Shown one piece after another: positions 17,240-27,574 of a stretch of 64,000 nt of DNA (the stretch's first letter is position 1; each line of letters begins with the position of its first letter). Origin of the DNA: an uncultured Bacilli bacterium (GTDB lineage Bacteria > Bacillota_I > Bacilli_A > RF39 > UBA660). A model generated the notes under the pieces. That model saw only the letters and a list, made by a program, of their open reading frames with translations, was not told where the DNA came from and searched no databases. Location: assembly GCA_934141575.1 (NCBI GenBank), contig CAKPCJ010000001.1, positions 31,214 to 95,213 on the forward strand, written 5' to 3'. The position numbers and the translations under genes are program-made.

Positions 17240-18124
17240 TTATTTTAACATTTCATTTCTATAATCATTGCTTTCAGTTGCATCAAATCCATCTGGTAAA
17301 TACTTATGAGGTATATAATCATTATATTTGATATCCATAAAGTAATTACAGAATATCATTTCAACATATATTATTCTACTATTACCATCAGTTATTGCAT
17401 ATACAAACCCTTGATATGAATCTGATTCCATTGCTAATAATTTATAATTAGTAAATCCAGTTACACCATAATAACCAATATAATCTTGAATACCATATTT
17501 ATTTAATCTTTCAACTTCTTTGTAATATTCATCTTCTGAATAATCAACAACTAAATATGATAAATATTGTTTATCCCATGCATCTAAATAAATCATTTTA
17601 AAATCTTTAACATTTAATCCTTCAACTGATGTCGGAAATATTTCTTCTGACATTCCCCATTTATCTTTATACTCTTTGTTTGCATTAACTCCAATAACTT
17701 CTTGATATTTACTTGTATCAGTTATTATTGTATTTTTATTTAATCCACCCATAAATATAAATATGCAACTAAATGCAATTATTAAACCAATAGCAATTAT
17801 TCCAACTATAATTGAAATAAACTTAAATATATTTCTTAGTTTTTTCATCTTATAATATTCTTTTAGAATCAAATCTAGATTTTCAATACTATGTGTTTCT
17901 ATTTCATTCTTTTGGATTTTCTCTCCACTTAAAAACTCATTAACATCAATATCTAATATATTGCATAGTTCTTTTAAGATAGAATAATCAGGCATAGTAT
18001 TACCATTTTCCCATCTACTTACACTTCTATTAGATACACCTAATTTTTCTGCAAGTTGTTCTTGAGTAATATTTTTATCTTTTCGACACTTTGCAATAAA
18101 CTTACCAATCTTTTCTTGATTCAT
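17240..18124 (-). CDS. Membrane-anchored XRE-family regulator
   Basis: 294 residues. HTH_3 domain at 5-60 (KDKNITQEQLAEKLGVSNRS, then RWENGNTMPD), a linker, one membrane helix around 99-125 (FISIIVGIIAIGLIIAFSCIFIF) and an outer C-terminal domain of about 165 residues. Layout suggests a DNA-binding protein that senses an extracytoplasmic signal. Single gene between ppdK and the acyltransferase, with its own terminator. Confidence 0.82.
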   Translation of the reverse strand: MNQEKIGKFIAKCRKDKNITQEQLAEKLGVSNRSVSRWENGNTMPDYSILKELCNILDIDVNEFLSGEKIQKNEIETHSIENLDLILKEYYKMKKLRNIFKFISIIVGIIAIGLIIAFSCIFIFMGGLNKNTIITDTSKYQEVIGVNANKEYKDKWGMSEEIFPTSVEGLNVKDFKMIYLDAWDKQYLSYLVVDYSEDEYYKEVERLNKYGIQDYIGYYGVTGFTNYKLLAMESDSYQGFVYAITDGNSRIIYVEMIFCNYFMDIKYNDYIPHKYLPDGFDATESNDYRNEMLK

Positions 18125-18264
18125 AAAATTTCTCCTTTCTGGAATAAATTATATATTTATATTGCTTTTATGTAGAGGACATAAAGTGAGAATTTAACTT
18201 ATATATTTATTTTACCATATTTTTGGAAAATCCGAGTATTCGTAAAAACTTCTATTTTCCGAAC

Positions 18265-18293
18265 ACAAAAAAAGCTGGTTTTACCCAGCCTTT
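18265..18293 (-). terminator. Terminator of ppdK
   Basis: AAAGGCTGGGTAAAACCAGCTTT hairpin then T7, 8 bases after the ppdK stop on the minus strand. Confidence 0.85.
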
Positions 18294-18301
18294 ACGTATG
18301 T

Positions 18302-20935
18302 TTATTTAGATTCCTTAGAGCGAATTGATGCTTGTGCAGCAGCTAATCTAGCTGTTGGAACTCTAAATGGAGAACAAGAAACATAAGTTAATCCTATTTT
18401 ATCACAATAACATATACTTTCGGGTTCTCCAGCATGTTCGCCGCATATTCCAAGTTCGATATTTGGTCTAGTGTTTTTCCCTTTTTCAATTGCTATTTCC
18501 ATTAGTTTTCCAATACCATGTTGATCAATTTTTGCAAAAGGATCAAAGCTAAATATTTTCTTTTTATAATAATCTTTTAAGAATTTACCAGAATCATCCC
18601 TAGAAAAACCATATGATAATTGAGTTAAATCGTTTGTACCGAAAGAGAAAAACTCAGCCTCGCTAGCAATTTCATCAGCTAAAATTGCAGCTCTAGGTAC
18701 TTCTATCATAGTACCTATATGATAATCAATTCTATCATTTTTCTTTGCAAATATATTTTCTGCGGTTTCTACAACTATTGATTTAACATATTTCAATTCC
18801 CTTAAATCGCCAATAAGAGGTATCATTATTTCTGGTTTTACTGGAATGCCCTCGTTTTTAACATTAAGAGCAGCCTCAATAATCGCAGTTGTTTGCATTA
18901 CTGCTATTTCTGGATAAGTAACATCAAGCCTGCAGCCTCTGTGTCCCATCATAGGATTAAATTCTTTTAAAGACTCTACTCTTTCTTTTAATTTTTCAAA
19001 AGAGATTCCAATTGAACTAGCTAACTCTTTTATTTCTTCATCAGTATGAGGTAAAAATTCATGAAGTGGTGGATCAAGGTATCTAACTGTAACAGGAAGT
19101 CCATTCATTGCTCTAAACAACCCTTCAAAATCTTCTCTTTGCATAGGCAATATTTTAGAAAGTGCAATTTTTCGCTGTTCTAAATTTTCAGCAACTATCA
19201 TTTTTCTCATAGCAAAAATTCTGTTCTCTTCAAAAAACATATGCTCAGTTCTACATAATCCAATACCTTGAGCGCCAAATTTATATGCTTGAATAGCATC
19301 TCTAGGCGTATCAGCATTAGTTCTTACTTCAAGTCTTCTAATTTCATCAGCCCAATTCATAAGAGTTTCAAACTCGCCGCTTATTTCAGGATCAACAGTA
19401 TCTATTTTTTCACCATAGACATTTCCTGTACTTCCATCTAATGAAAGATAATCCATTCCCTTATAGACTGTACCTTTTAAAGTAGTTAATGTCTTTTTTA
19501 CTTCATCTACCATTATTTCACCACAACCACATATACAGCATGTTCCCATTCCGCGTGCAACAACAGCTGCATGTGAAGTCATGCCGCCTCTAACTGTAAG
19601 TACGCCATCAACAACATTCATACCTTCTATATCTTCAGGAGAAGTTTCAGTTCTTACTAATATCAAGTTCTTTTCACCGGAATTATGTAACTTTACAGCA
19701 TCTTCGGCACTAAAGCACAATTTTCCAGTAGCAGCCCCAGGTGAAGCAGCCAATCCTTTTGCTATTACAGTTGACGACATTAATTTATCATTATCAAAAG
19801 TAGGATGTAATAATTGATCTAGTTGATTTGGTTCTATTCTAAGTAAAGCCTCTTCTTTTGTAATCCTTTTTTCTTGTACTAAATCAACTGCAATCTTTAT
19901 AGCAGCTCTAGCAGTTCTTTTACCATTTCTTGTTTGTAACATATATAGTTTTCCATCTTCAATAGTAAACTCCATATCTTGCATATCTTTATAATGTTCC
20001 TCTAGTTTTTTAGCTATATTTGAAAATTGTTCGTATATATCAGGCATAATTTCTTTAAGAGTTTCAATTGGCTTTGGAGTTCTTATACCAGCAACAACAT
20101 CCTCACCTTGAGCATTAATTAAGTATTCACCATATAGCTTATTTTCTCCAGTAGCTGGGTTCCTAGTAAAGGCAACACCAGTTCCAGAATTTTCACCACT
20201 ATTACCATACACCATTTCTTGAACATTTACAGCAGTTCCCCATTCTTCAGGAATATTATTTAGCTTTCTGTAAGTAATTGCCCTATCATTCATCCAAGAT
20301 CTGAATACAGCTTGAACAGCTTCAATAAGTTGAGTTTTAGGTTCTTGAGGAAATTGCTCGCCAGAAAGTTCAAAATAGTTTGATTTAAATCTCTGAGTTA
20401 TTTCCTTCATGTCATCGCCAGTAAGTTCTAAATCATCACTTATATTTTTTTCTTCCTTTATTCTATCAAAATATTTTTCAAACGATTCCTTAGGATAACC
20501 CTTTACAACATCTGCAAACATTTGAATGAATCTTCTATATGAATCATAAGCAAATCTAACATTATTTGTTTTTTTAGCAAGGCCCTCTACAACTTCATCG
20601 TTAATTCCCAAATTCAATACAGTGTCCATCATTCCAGGCATTGAAACTCTAGCACCACTTCTAACAGAAACTAAAAGTGGATTATTTGGATTGCCAAAAG
20701 ACTTTCCAGATTTTTTTTCAAGCATTTCTACGTTAGTGTATATCTGGTTAACAATTTCTTCTGAAATAGTTTTATTGCTATTGTAATAATCAACGCAAGC
20801 CTCTGTTGTAACAGTAAAACCACTAGGAACAAGAAGCCCTATTTTAGTCATTTCAGCCAAATTTGCACCCTTACCCCCAAGTAAATCTTTCATAGATTTG
20901 TCGCCTTCATCAAAGGCATAAACATATTTTGCCAT
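18302..20935 (-). CDS. ppdK: Pyruvate, phosphate dikinase
   Basis: 877 residues, full length. Converts pyruvate, ATP and phosphate to PEP, AMP and pyrophosphate (or the reverse, as a pyrophosphate-linked glycolytic step in anaerobes). N-terminal ATP-grasp (DLLGGKGANLAEMTKIG; SVRSGARVSMPGMMDTV), swivelling phosphohistidine domain with GGMTSHAAVVARGMG, and C-terminal PEP-binding barrel (GLCRTEHMFF, FGTNDLTQ, GICGEHAGEP). All catalytic motifs are intact. Monocistronic. Confidence 0.97.
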   Translation of the reverse strand: MAKYVYAFDEGDKSMKDLLGGKGANLAEMTKIGLLVPSGFTVTTEACVDYYNSNKTISEEIVNQIYTNVEMLEKKSGKSFGNPNNPLLVSVRSGARVSMPGMMDTVLNLGINDEVVEGLAKKTNNVRFAYDSYRRFIQMFADVVKGYPKESFEKYFDRIKEEKNISDDLELTGDDMKEITQRFKSNYFELSGEQFPQEPKTQLIEAVQAVFRSWMNDRAITYRKLNNIPEEWGTAVNVQEMVYGNSGENSGTGVAFTRNPATGENKLYGEYLINAQGEDVVAGIRTPKPIETLKEIMPDIYEQFSNIAKKLEEHYKDMQDMEFTIEDGKLYMLQTRNGKRTARAAIKIAVDLVQEKRITKEEALLRIEPNQLDQLLHPTFDNDKLMSSTVIAKGLAASPGAATGKLCFSAEDAVKLHNSGEKNLILVRTETSPEDIEGMNVVDGVLTVRGGMTSHAAVVARGMGTCCICGCGEIMVDEVKKTLTTLKGTVYKGMDYLSLDGSTGNVYGEKIDTVDPEISGEFETLMNWADEIRRLEVRTNADTPRDAIQAYKFGAQGIGLCRTEHMFFEENRIFAMRKMIVAENLEQRKIALSKILPMQREDFEGLFRAMNGLPVTVRYLDPPLHEFLPHTDEEIKELASSIGISFEKLKERVESLKEFNPMMGHRGCRLDVTYPEIAVMQTTAIIEAALNVKNEGIPVKPEIMIPLIGDLRELKYVKSIVVETAENIFAKKNDRIDYHIGTMIEVPRAAILADEIASEAEFFSFGTNDLTQLSYGFSRDDSGKFLKDYYKKKIFSFDPFAKIDQHGIGKLMEIAIEKGKNTRPNIELGICGEHAGEPESICYCDKIGLTYVSCSPFRVPTARLAAAQASIRSKESK

Positions 20936-20974
20936 ATATTCTCCTTCCTACTACTTTACTAATAAATTATAACA

Positions 20975-21004
20975 TATAAAAAACATATATTATCATATAT
21001 GTTT
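20975..21004 (-). terminator. Terminator of the xerD operon
   Basis: AAACATATATGATAATATATGTTT stem and T run on the minus strand, overlapping the xerD stop codon. Confidence 0.7.
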
Positions 21005-21916
21005 TCTTTGGTTTACATTATTTTGAGATCTCGGATGTGAACTTAAATACACATTTCTTAAATGCTCTTTAGATAAATGAGTATATATACTAGTCGTACT
21101 CAAATTTTTATGTCCAAGAAGTTCTTTAACAGTAAGTAAATCTGCACCCTCATTCAATAAATGAGTTGCAAAGGTATGTCTCAATGTATGAGGGGTTACA
21201 TGTGAATTAACTCTGGATTTAGAAGCAACCAAATTAATTATGTTTCTAACACTCCTATCAGTTAATGCTCCACCTCTACTATTCAAAAATAAATACTCAC
21301 TCTTTTTATTTCCTAAAAGTTGTATTCTACTAAAAGAAATATATTTATCAATTTTTTCAGCGGCATAATCCCCATATAACACTATTCTTTCTTTATGACC
21401 CTTACCAAGTATTTTAATTGTTTTTGCATCTATATTTATATCAGACATTTTAATATTAACAAGTTCGCTAACACGAACCCCTGTAGAGTATAAAAGTTCA
21501 ATTATAAGTTCATTCCTTACATTAATTGCTGTATCAGTCTCTTCTACATTTAACATTTTTTCTATTTCATTAGTATATAAATAATTTGGCAATTTTCTAT
21601 CCTTTTTTAGAGAAGATACATTATCAAAGGGATTTGACTTAATTAAATTTTCTTCGCACAAATATGAATAAAATCCTCTTATTGCACTAAGTTTTCTATT
21701 AATTGAGGTTTTCTTATATTTTTTATCATACAAAAAAGACATATATTGTTGAATGTCATGATATTGTATTGAGCCGTACTCTATATTATTGAAAGATAAA
21801 AATTCTAAATAATCATTCAAATCTCTTTCGTAGTTTTCTACAGTATAAGTAGAATATTTTTTTTGGTACATTATTGAATCTAAATACTTTTTCAGCAAAT
21901 TCTTTGATTCACACAT
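20993..21916 (-). CDS. xerD: Tyrosine recombinase XerD family
   Basis: 307 residues from ATG 21916, chosen because it falls 7 bases after the preceding gene's stop with GAAGTGAGA upstream and gives the usual XerD length; an upstream in-frame start would overlap the previous gene by 89 bases. SAM-like N-terminus, then STGVRVSELV, GKGHKERIV, HTLRHTFATH, LGHKNLSTTSIYTH. Together with the Xer at 3209-4120 this makes the usual XerC/XerD pair. Confidence 0.85.
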   Translation of the reverse strand: MCESKNLLKKYLDSIMYQKKYSTYTVENYERDLNDYLEFLSFNNIEYGSIQYHDIQQYMSFLYDKKYKKTSINRKLSAIRGFYSYLCEENLIKSNPFDNVSSLKKDRKLPNYLYTNEIEKMLNVEETDTAINVRNELIIELLYSTGVRVSELVNIKMSDINIDAKTIKILGKGHKERIVLYGDYAAEKIDKYISFSRIQLLGNKKSEYLFLNSRGGALTDRSVRNIINLVASKSRVNSHVTPHTLRHTFATHLLNEGADLLTVKELLGHKNLSTTSIYTHLSKEHLRNVYLSSHPRSQNNVNQRKHI

Positions 21917-21923
21917 CTCATTC

Positions 21924-22706
21924 TCACTTCTTATATATATTAGTAATAAATAAATCTTCTTCAGCAATTTGTGAACTAATAATATTGCTATTAAATTTTG
22001 ATAGTTCACCATTACATAATTGTGCCACTAAATATAAACTACGAGACTTGTAATAGGACTTATTACATAGCGATTTGATGAGAAAAGATAACATAGAATT
22101 TCTTTTATTAAAATCATTTGCTGTTTGGCGCAATTTTAAATAATATTTATATGAATCTTGGGAAAGCATTATCTTAGAATCAACATTCCTTTGTAGTTCT
22201 TCATAAAATGGAAGTTCATTTATCCAATTTTCTTTTAATAAAGAGGCTTGAATTCGCTGAATATCAACTATTTGAACAGAATTATTGTTATCGCTTTCAT
22301 ATTGTTTAGAATATAATTTCAAAATATTTCCAACAAATATTTCATTCTGAGTAACTTTTGCAAATATTTTTTCGGGTGTTATTTTTCCAGAACCATATAA
22401 AACAGGCAAAACTATATCAGAAGATACATTATTCATAGTATTACGCGTAGTCAAATAAAATTCAAAAGTTTCACATTCATCATCTAATAGATAAGCATCC
22501 TGTAAATCATCAAATATGTTTGATAAACAAATTTTCAAATGATAATCAGAAATAACACCATTTGTCAAAATATTCTTTAAAAGTTCACGCTTTGTATAAC
22601 ATCTAGAAGTCAAAGAATCAATTGATTGCAACGTATCGCATAAAATCAAAACAGTTTTATCATTACAATGCAAATACAAATTCGTTTTTTGATATCGTAT
22701 ATTCAT
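21924..22706 (-). CDS. Uncharacterised protein between mutL and xerD, 260 aa
   Basis: Not recognised. Mainly helical in its second half, no membrane segment or signal peptide; cysteines are scattered, not clustered. N-terminal part (residues 1-60) looks beta-rich with YLHCNDKTVLILCDT. It begins 8 bases after mutL and ends 7 bases before xerD, so it is co-transcribed with DNA-maintenance genes, which is the only hint about its role. Confidence 0.6.
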   Translation of the reverse strand: MNIRYQKTNLYLHCNDKTVLILCDTLQSIDSLTSRCYTKRELLKNILTNGVISDYHLKICLSNIFDDLQDAYLLDDECETFEFYLTTRNTMNNVSSDIVLPVLYGSGKITPEKIFAKVTQNEIFVGNILKLYSKQYESDNNNSVQIVDIQRIQASLLKENWINELPFYEELQRNVDSKIMLSQDSYKYYLKLRQTANDFNKRNSMLSFLIKSLCNKSYYKSRSLYLVAQLCNGELSKFNSNIISSQIAEEDLFITNIYKK

Positions 22707-22714
22707 AAAACCTC

Positions 22715-24466
22715 CTAATTAGCTCGTTTAAACATTTTCTCAAGTTCATATATACTATAATGAATTATAGTTGGTCTTCCATGAGGACAAGTGTACGCAT
22801 TTTTACATTTTCTAAGCTCTTCAATTAAACTCTTAGCCTCATCCATACTTATATATGTATTTCCTTTAATTGAAGCTTTACACGCCATAGTAGCAGCTAA
22901 ATGATCATTAAATTTTTTCAACTCAAAGTCTTTTTCTTTGTTTATAATCTCATCTATTATTATGGGTATAGTTTTATCAGCATCCTTGAGCCATGTTGGA
23001 TGCTCAGTTATTCTAAATGTATTAATGCCAAACTCCTCAATAGTAATACCTATATTATTAAGTATATTAATATTTTTTTGTAAAATAAAAAACTCATTAT
23101 TTGATAATTCAATAGTTATTGGAACAAGAAGCCCTATTCTGCTATCAGCACCACTATTTAACTTTTCTACATATAATTCGTAATTAACTCTTTCCTTTGC
23201 AGCATGTTGGTCTATCATATACATTCCTAAGTCATTTTCACATATTATATATGTTCCATGAACAACACCTATTGGGTAAAGTGGAGGAACCTCCACTGTT
23301 TTGGCAGATTGTTCATCAAAATCATTAAGATCATCCAAATCTAATTTTGGCATAGTTTTTTCATTTAAAGGTTTAGACGGCTCAGCTGCAAAAAAGTCTT
23401 CACCGTTTATTATCGGAGAAAATTCTATGCTATTCAAATTTTCAGTAATTTCATCTACTTTACTAGGTGCTTCAGGAATCAAATTTATTTTATACAACGC
23501 AGCTTTAATTGTTTTATTTATAAGTTCCTTCAACGTATCTATTTTAGAAAATTTTATATCTGCTTTTGTTGGGTGAATGTTTATATCAATAAGAGTAGGA
23601 TCAACATCTATTTTAAGTACAACTATAGGATATTTGTCATCTGGTTTAAAAGTATGATAACTATCATTTATACACCTATTTATTTCTTGATTTTTTACAA
23701 CTCTATTATTAACGAGTGTTGTAATATGAGTCCTTGTAGACCTAGTAACTTCAGGATATGTAATATAGCCAAAAATACTATAATCATCATTTTCAGCTTT
23801 AATCTCAACCATTTTTTTAGTAACGGATAATCCATATATGTTATTTATAACTTTAAGTATGTTACCACTACCATCAGTTTTAAATAATTCTTTATCATCG
23901 TTAATCAGAGTAAACCTTATATTTGAATATGAAAGTGCTATTTTATTTACATACTCGCAAATATTTGCAAGTTCACTATATAAAGAACTCAAGTGTTTTA
24001 ACCTGGCAGGAGTATTATAAAATATACTTTTAACAGAAACAGATGTCCCGTTTCTATAATCACCAACACTCTCTTCCAAAATAGATCCGCCCTTAATACG
24101 AATCAAAGTGCTTTCAATTCCATTACAAGTAACTAAAGTAATCTCAGATACAGATGCAATAGATGGCAATGCTTCACCTCTAAAACCTAAAGTCATTATA
24201 TGATAAAGCTCTCGTTCATCAGTTAGTTTACTAGAGGCATGCGGCATAAAACAAAGTTTTGCATCTTCTTTATCCATACCACATCCATTATCAGTTACTT
24301 TTATTTCTTTAAAACCGGATTCTCTAAGCTCCACTTTAATCTCTGTGCTTTTAGCATCTATACTATTTTCTACAAGTTCCTTAACAACAGAAACCAAACT
24401 CTGAACTACCTCTCCGGCCGCTATCTTATTGGATAAATCATTATCCATTATTTTGATAACACTCAT
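22715..24466 (-). CDS. mutL: DNA mismatch repair protein MutL
   Basis: 583 residues. N-terminal GHKL ATPase (IAAGEVVQSLVSVVKELVENSIDA is split by position 15-38; TDNGCGM; GFRGEALPSIASV). The C-terminal domain carries the endonuclease motif DQHAAKERVNYE and CPHGRPT, so this is the nicking type of MutL used where no MutH exists. MutS is not in the window. First gene of a mutL-unknown-xerD operon. Confidence 0.94.
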   Translation of the reverse strand: MSVIKIMDNDLSNKIAAGEVVQSLVSVVKELVENSIDAKSTEIKVELRESGFKEIKVTDNGCGMDKEDAKLCFMPHASSKLTDERELYHIMTLGFRGEALPSIASVSEITLVTCNGIESTLIRIKGGSILEESVGDYRNGTSVSVKSIFYNTPARLKHLSSLYSELANICEYVNKIALSYSNIRFTLINDDKELFKTDGSGNILKVINNIYGLSVTKKMVEIKAENDDYSIFGYITYPEVTRSTRTHITTLVNNRVVKNQEINRCINDSYHTFKPDDKYPIVVLKIDVDPTLIDINIHPTKADIKFSKIDTLKELINKTIKAALYKINLIPEAPSKVDEITENLNSIEFSPIINGEDFFAAEPSKPLNEKTMPKLDLDDLNDFDEQSAKTVEVPPLYPIGVVHGTYIICENDLGMYMIDQHAAKERVNYELYVEKLNSGADSRIGLLVPITIELSNNEFFILQKNINILNNIGITIEEFGINTFRITEHPTWLKDADKTIPIIIDEIINKEKDFELKKFNDHLAATMACKASIKGNTYISMDEAKSLIEELRKCKNAYTCPHGRPTIIHYSIYELEKMFKRAN

Positions 24467-24485
24467 TTTATCACTTCATTTCTAA

Positions 24486-25334
24486 TTATTCTTTTCCCAA
24501 CTTAAGTGCAACTATAGTGCCAATAGCTAGAGTAACAGCAGAAATCATAAGTGTAGGAATCGTAACTGCTGTAAAATCCGCTTGGCAAAGTATTGCAAAT
24601 GGAGAAGCAACTATTAGTCCAAGTATACTAGCAAAAACATATGATGGACACTTTTTTAGCAAAAACTCAATTATTTTAGCAATAACTATAATTCCAACAA
24701 CAGCACCTATCCCAAATGGAAGTAAAATTCCTATTGAATTTAAAATGCCATTCATATCAAATGCAGTAAGTGCTTTAATAAAACTAGTAATATTAGATGT
24801 TATAGGATGATAATATCCAAGCAAAGTTAACATCATAGAACCACTAACGCCTGGTATAACCATAGTAGCAGCTGCAACTATACCAATTGTAAAAAGTTTA
24901 ATAACCTCAACAGCATTTAATTTTATAACAACATCCGCACCGGTTGAAGTTTTTGCGATTCCCATAAACACAACCAAAGCAGCAAATGCTAAAAATAGTA
25001 AAGCATGAACAATATTCAATTTATTTCCCTTTATTCTATTAATTATTATAGGTAATCCACCAAGTATCAAACCCACAAACATAAAATTAGTTGGTATTGG
25101 GAACTTTTCAAATAAAAATGTGATTACAAAAGAAAATACAATTATTCCAAGTGCCATTCCAATTGCATATGGAAATAATGTTTTAACGCTAGATTTAAAA
25201 TTCTTAAACATATTAGTTATAGACCCAATAATTTTGTCATAAATTCCCATAGATACAGCAAGTGTACCACCACTTACACCTGGAATAACATTAGCTATTC
25301 CAATTATAATTCCTTTTAATATATCTCTTATCAT
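24486..25334 (-). CDS. DUF368 (PopT-type) polyprenyl-phosphate transporter
   Basis: 282 residues, eight or more membrane helices, with the two inverted family signatures ANVIPGVSGGTLAVSMGIYD and AATMVIPGVSGSMMLTLLGYY. DUF368 proteins, named PopT, move undecaprenyl phosphate back across the membrane for wall-lipid recycling. Lies between tex and mutL on the same strand with short gaps. Cellular role here is inferred from the family. Confidence 0.87.
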   Translation of the reverse strand: MIRDILKGIIIGIANVIPGVSGGTLAVSMGIYDKIIGSITNMFKNFKSSVKTLFPYAIGMALGIIVFSFVITFLFEKFPIPTNFMFVGLILGGLPIIINRIKGNKLNIVHALLFLAFAALVVFMGIAKTSTGADVVIKLNAVEVIKLFTIGIVAAATMVIPGVSGSMMLTLLGYYHPITSNITSFIKALTAFDMNGILNSIGILLPFGIGAVVGIIVIAKIIEFLLKKCPSYVFASILGLIVASPFAILCQADFTAVTIPTLMISAVTLAIGTIVALKLGKE

Positions 25335-25345
25335 AAATTCCTCCG

Positions 25346-27496
25346 TTATTTTTCTTCGATTAAAGAAAGTGAAACCTTCTGTTTTTCCAAATTAATATCA
25401 TACACATAGCAATCGACAATATCACCAACACTAACAACTTCACTAGGATGTTTTATATATTTATTAGTTAATTTAGAAATATGTGCAAGACCATCATCGT
25501 GAAGACCTATATCAATAAATACGCCGAAATCAACTACGTTTCTGACAGTTCCCTGAAGTTTCATTCCTTTTTTTAAATCCTCAATCTTAAGTATATCACT
25601 CTTTAATAATGGCTTTGGCATATCATCTCTAGGATCCCTATTAGGTTTTTTCAAATTTTCTATTATATCTTCCAATGTATAATGATCAACATTTAATTTT
25701 TGAGCTTCATCAAGGATATTAATGGAATCTAGTTTTTGAACTAATTCTTCTTTTCCAATAGAATTCATAGGAACATTTATGTCGCTTAATAACCTTTCAG
25801 TTGTATCATAGCTTTCTGGATGTATAGAAGTACAATCCAAAGGATTACTTCCATCAACAATTCTAAGAAATCCAATAGCTTGCTCAAATGTCTTATCGTT
25901 TAAAAGCTTTGCTTTTTTAATTTCATTTCTAGACAATATCTTACCATTTGTATTTCTATAGTCTAGTAACTTATCTATATTTTTCTTAGTAATACCAGAA
26001 ACATATTTTAATAATGCTGGACTTGCAGTATTAATATTAACCCCAACTTGATTTACAGCTTTAGAAACAACAAAGTCAAGTGATTCAGACAATTTTTTAT
26101 CAGAAACATCATGTTGATAAAGGCCAACGCCAATACTTTCTGGATCAATCTTAACAAGCTCGCTAAGTGGATCTTGAAGACGTCTGCCAATACTTATTGC
26201 GCTTCTCTTTTCAACAGTTAAATCTGGAAACTCTTCAATAGCTAATTTAGAAGCAGAATAAACACTTGCACCAGCCTCAGATACAATTATATATTCAACT
26301 TTCTTCTTAGAATCTTTTATTACGTCAGCTATAAATTTTTCGCTTTCTCTACTTGCAGTTCCATTACCGATAGCAATTATATTGATATCATATTTATCAA
26401 TAAGTTTCAGTACCTTTTGTTTGCTTTTTTCAAATTCATTTTTAGGTTCATGAGGATATATAACCTCAATTGCTAATGGTTTACCAGTCTTATCAAGAAC
26501 AGCAAGTTTGCATCCTGTTCTAAATGCCGGATCAAATCCAAGAACGTTCTTTTCCTTCATTGGAGGTTGCAACAATAATTTTTCTAGATTAACTCCGAAG
26601 TTATCAATAGCAACATCTTCGGCTTTTTCGCTTAATTCACTTCTAATTTCTCTTTCTATACTAGGAAATATAAGTCTTTTGTAGCTATCCTCAATAGCGG
26701 ATATTATGATATCACACACAAATGAATCGAAGTTTTTTATTAATTTATTTTTTAAAAATTCTATATCTTTTTCTTTATTGGCAATAATCGAAACGCTTAA
26801 AATATTTTCTTTTTCTCCCCTATTAAGTGCAAGAACTCTATGGGGTTTAATTTGTTTAAGTGGTTCTTGATAAGAATAATACATTTCGTATGTTTTATTA
26901 GGATCATCTGCATTCTTTTTTATTTTAGATTCTATAATTCCATTATTATAGCAATTAATTCTTATAGTTTTTCGGTATGACGCATTATCACTTATCCATT
27001 CAGCTATTATGTATTTAGCCCCCGTAACAGCATCTTCAATATTTTTAACATTATCATTTATATATTTACCTGCTATTTGTTCTATTGAACCATTAGTTGG
27101 AAAAGACATAATGATTTTAGCGAGTCCCTCTAAACCATTTTTTATTGCCTCAGTAGCCTTTGTTTTTTTCTTTTCCTTATAAGGTCTATATAAATCTTCA
27201 ACTTCAACTAATTTAGATGCATTCATAATTTTTTCCCTAAGTTCATCAGTAAGTAGTTGTTTTTCGTCAATTAAACGTATTACATCCTCCTTTCTTTTTA
27301 AAAGGTTTACTTGATATTCATAAACTTCGCTTATTTTTCTGATTTGTTCTTCATCTAATGAACCTGTTGCTTCTTTTCTATACCTAGCAATAAATGGTAT
27401 AGTATTTCCATCAGACAAAAGCTCTAAAACAGCTTTTGTTTGTTGTTGTTTTATACTCAAATCATTACTTATCTCTTTTATTATTTCATCATTCAT
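25346..27496 (-). CDS. tex: Tex family RNA-binding protein
   Basis: 716 residues: N-terminal helical domain (TIPFIARYRKEATGSLDEEQ), YqgF/RuvX-like domain (LGFDPAFRTGCKLAVLD; IGNGTASRESE), helix-hairpin-helix (NINTASPALLKYVSGI) and a C-terminal S1 domain (GTVRNVVDFGVFIDIG; AHISKL). Complete Tex/Spt6-like architecture; affects transcription or transcript handling. Followed by the DUF368 gene at 11 bases. Confidence 0.95.
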   Translation of the reverse strand: MNDEIIKEISNDLSIKQQQTKAVLELLSDGNTIPFIARYRKEATGSLDEEQIRKISEVYEYQVNLLKRKEDVIRLIDEKQLLTDELREKIMNASKLVEVEDLYRPYKEKKKTKATEAIKNGLEGLAKIIMSFPTNGSIEQIAGKYINDNVKNIEDAVTGAKYIIAEWISDNASYRKTIRINCYNNGIIESKIKKNADDPNKTYEMYYSYQEPLKQIKPHRVLALNRGEKENILSVSIIANKEKDIEFLKNKLIKNFDSFVCDIIISAIEDSYKRLIFPSIEREIRSELSEKAEDVAIDNFGVNLEKLLLQPPMKEKNVLGFDPAFRTGCKLAVLDKTGKPLAIEVIYPHEPKNEFEKSKQKVLKLIDKYDINIIAIGNGTASRESEKFIADVIKDSKKKVEYIIVSEAGASVYSASKLAIEEFPDLTVEKRSAISIGRRLQDPLSELVKIDPESIGVGLYQHDVSDKKLSESLDFVVSKAVNQVGVNINTASPALLKYVSGITKKNIDKLLDYRNTNGKILSRNEIKKAKLLNDKTFEQAIGFLRIVDGSNPLDCTSIHPESYDTTERLLSDINVPMNSIGKEELVQKLDSINILDEAQKLNVDHYTLEDIIENLKKPNRDPRDDMPKPLLKSDILKIEDLKKGMKLQGTVRNVVDFGVFIDIGLHDDGLAHISKLTNKYIKHPSEVVSVGDIVDCYVYDINLEKQKVSLSLIEEK

Positions 27497-27549
27497 ATTA
27501 TCTAACCTCTAATCAATTGTATCATATATTTTATTTAAAACAAAACATA

Positions 27550-27574
27550 AAAAAAGAAAAGTAAAAACTTTTCT
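27550..27574 (-). terminator. Terminator of the 171-aa membrane protein gene
   Basis: GAAAAGTTTTTACTTTTC stem with T7 on the minus strand, touching the stop codon at 27573. Confidence 0.65.
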
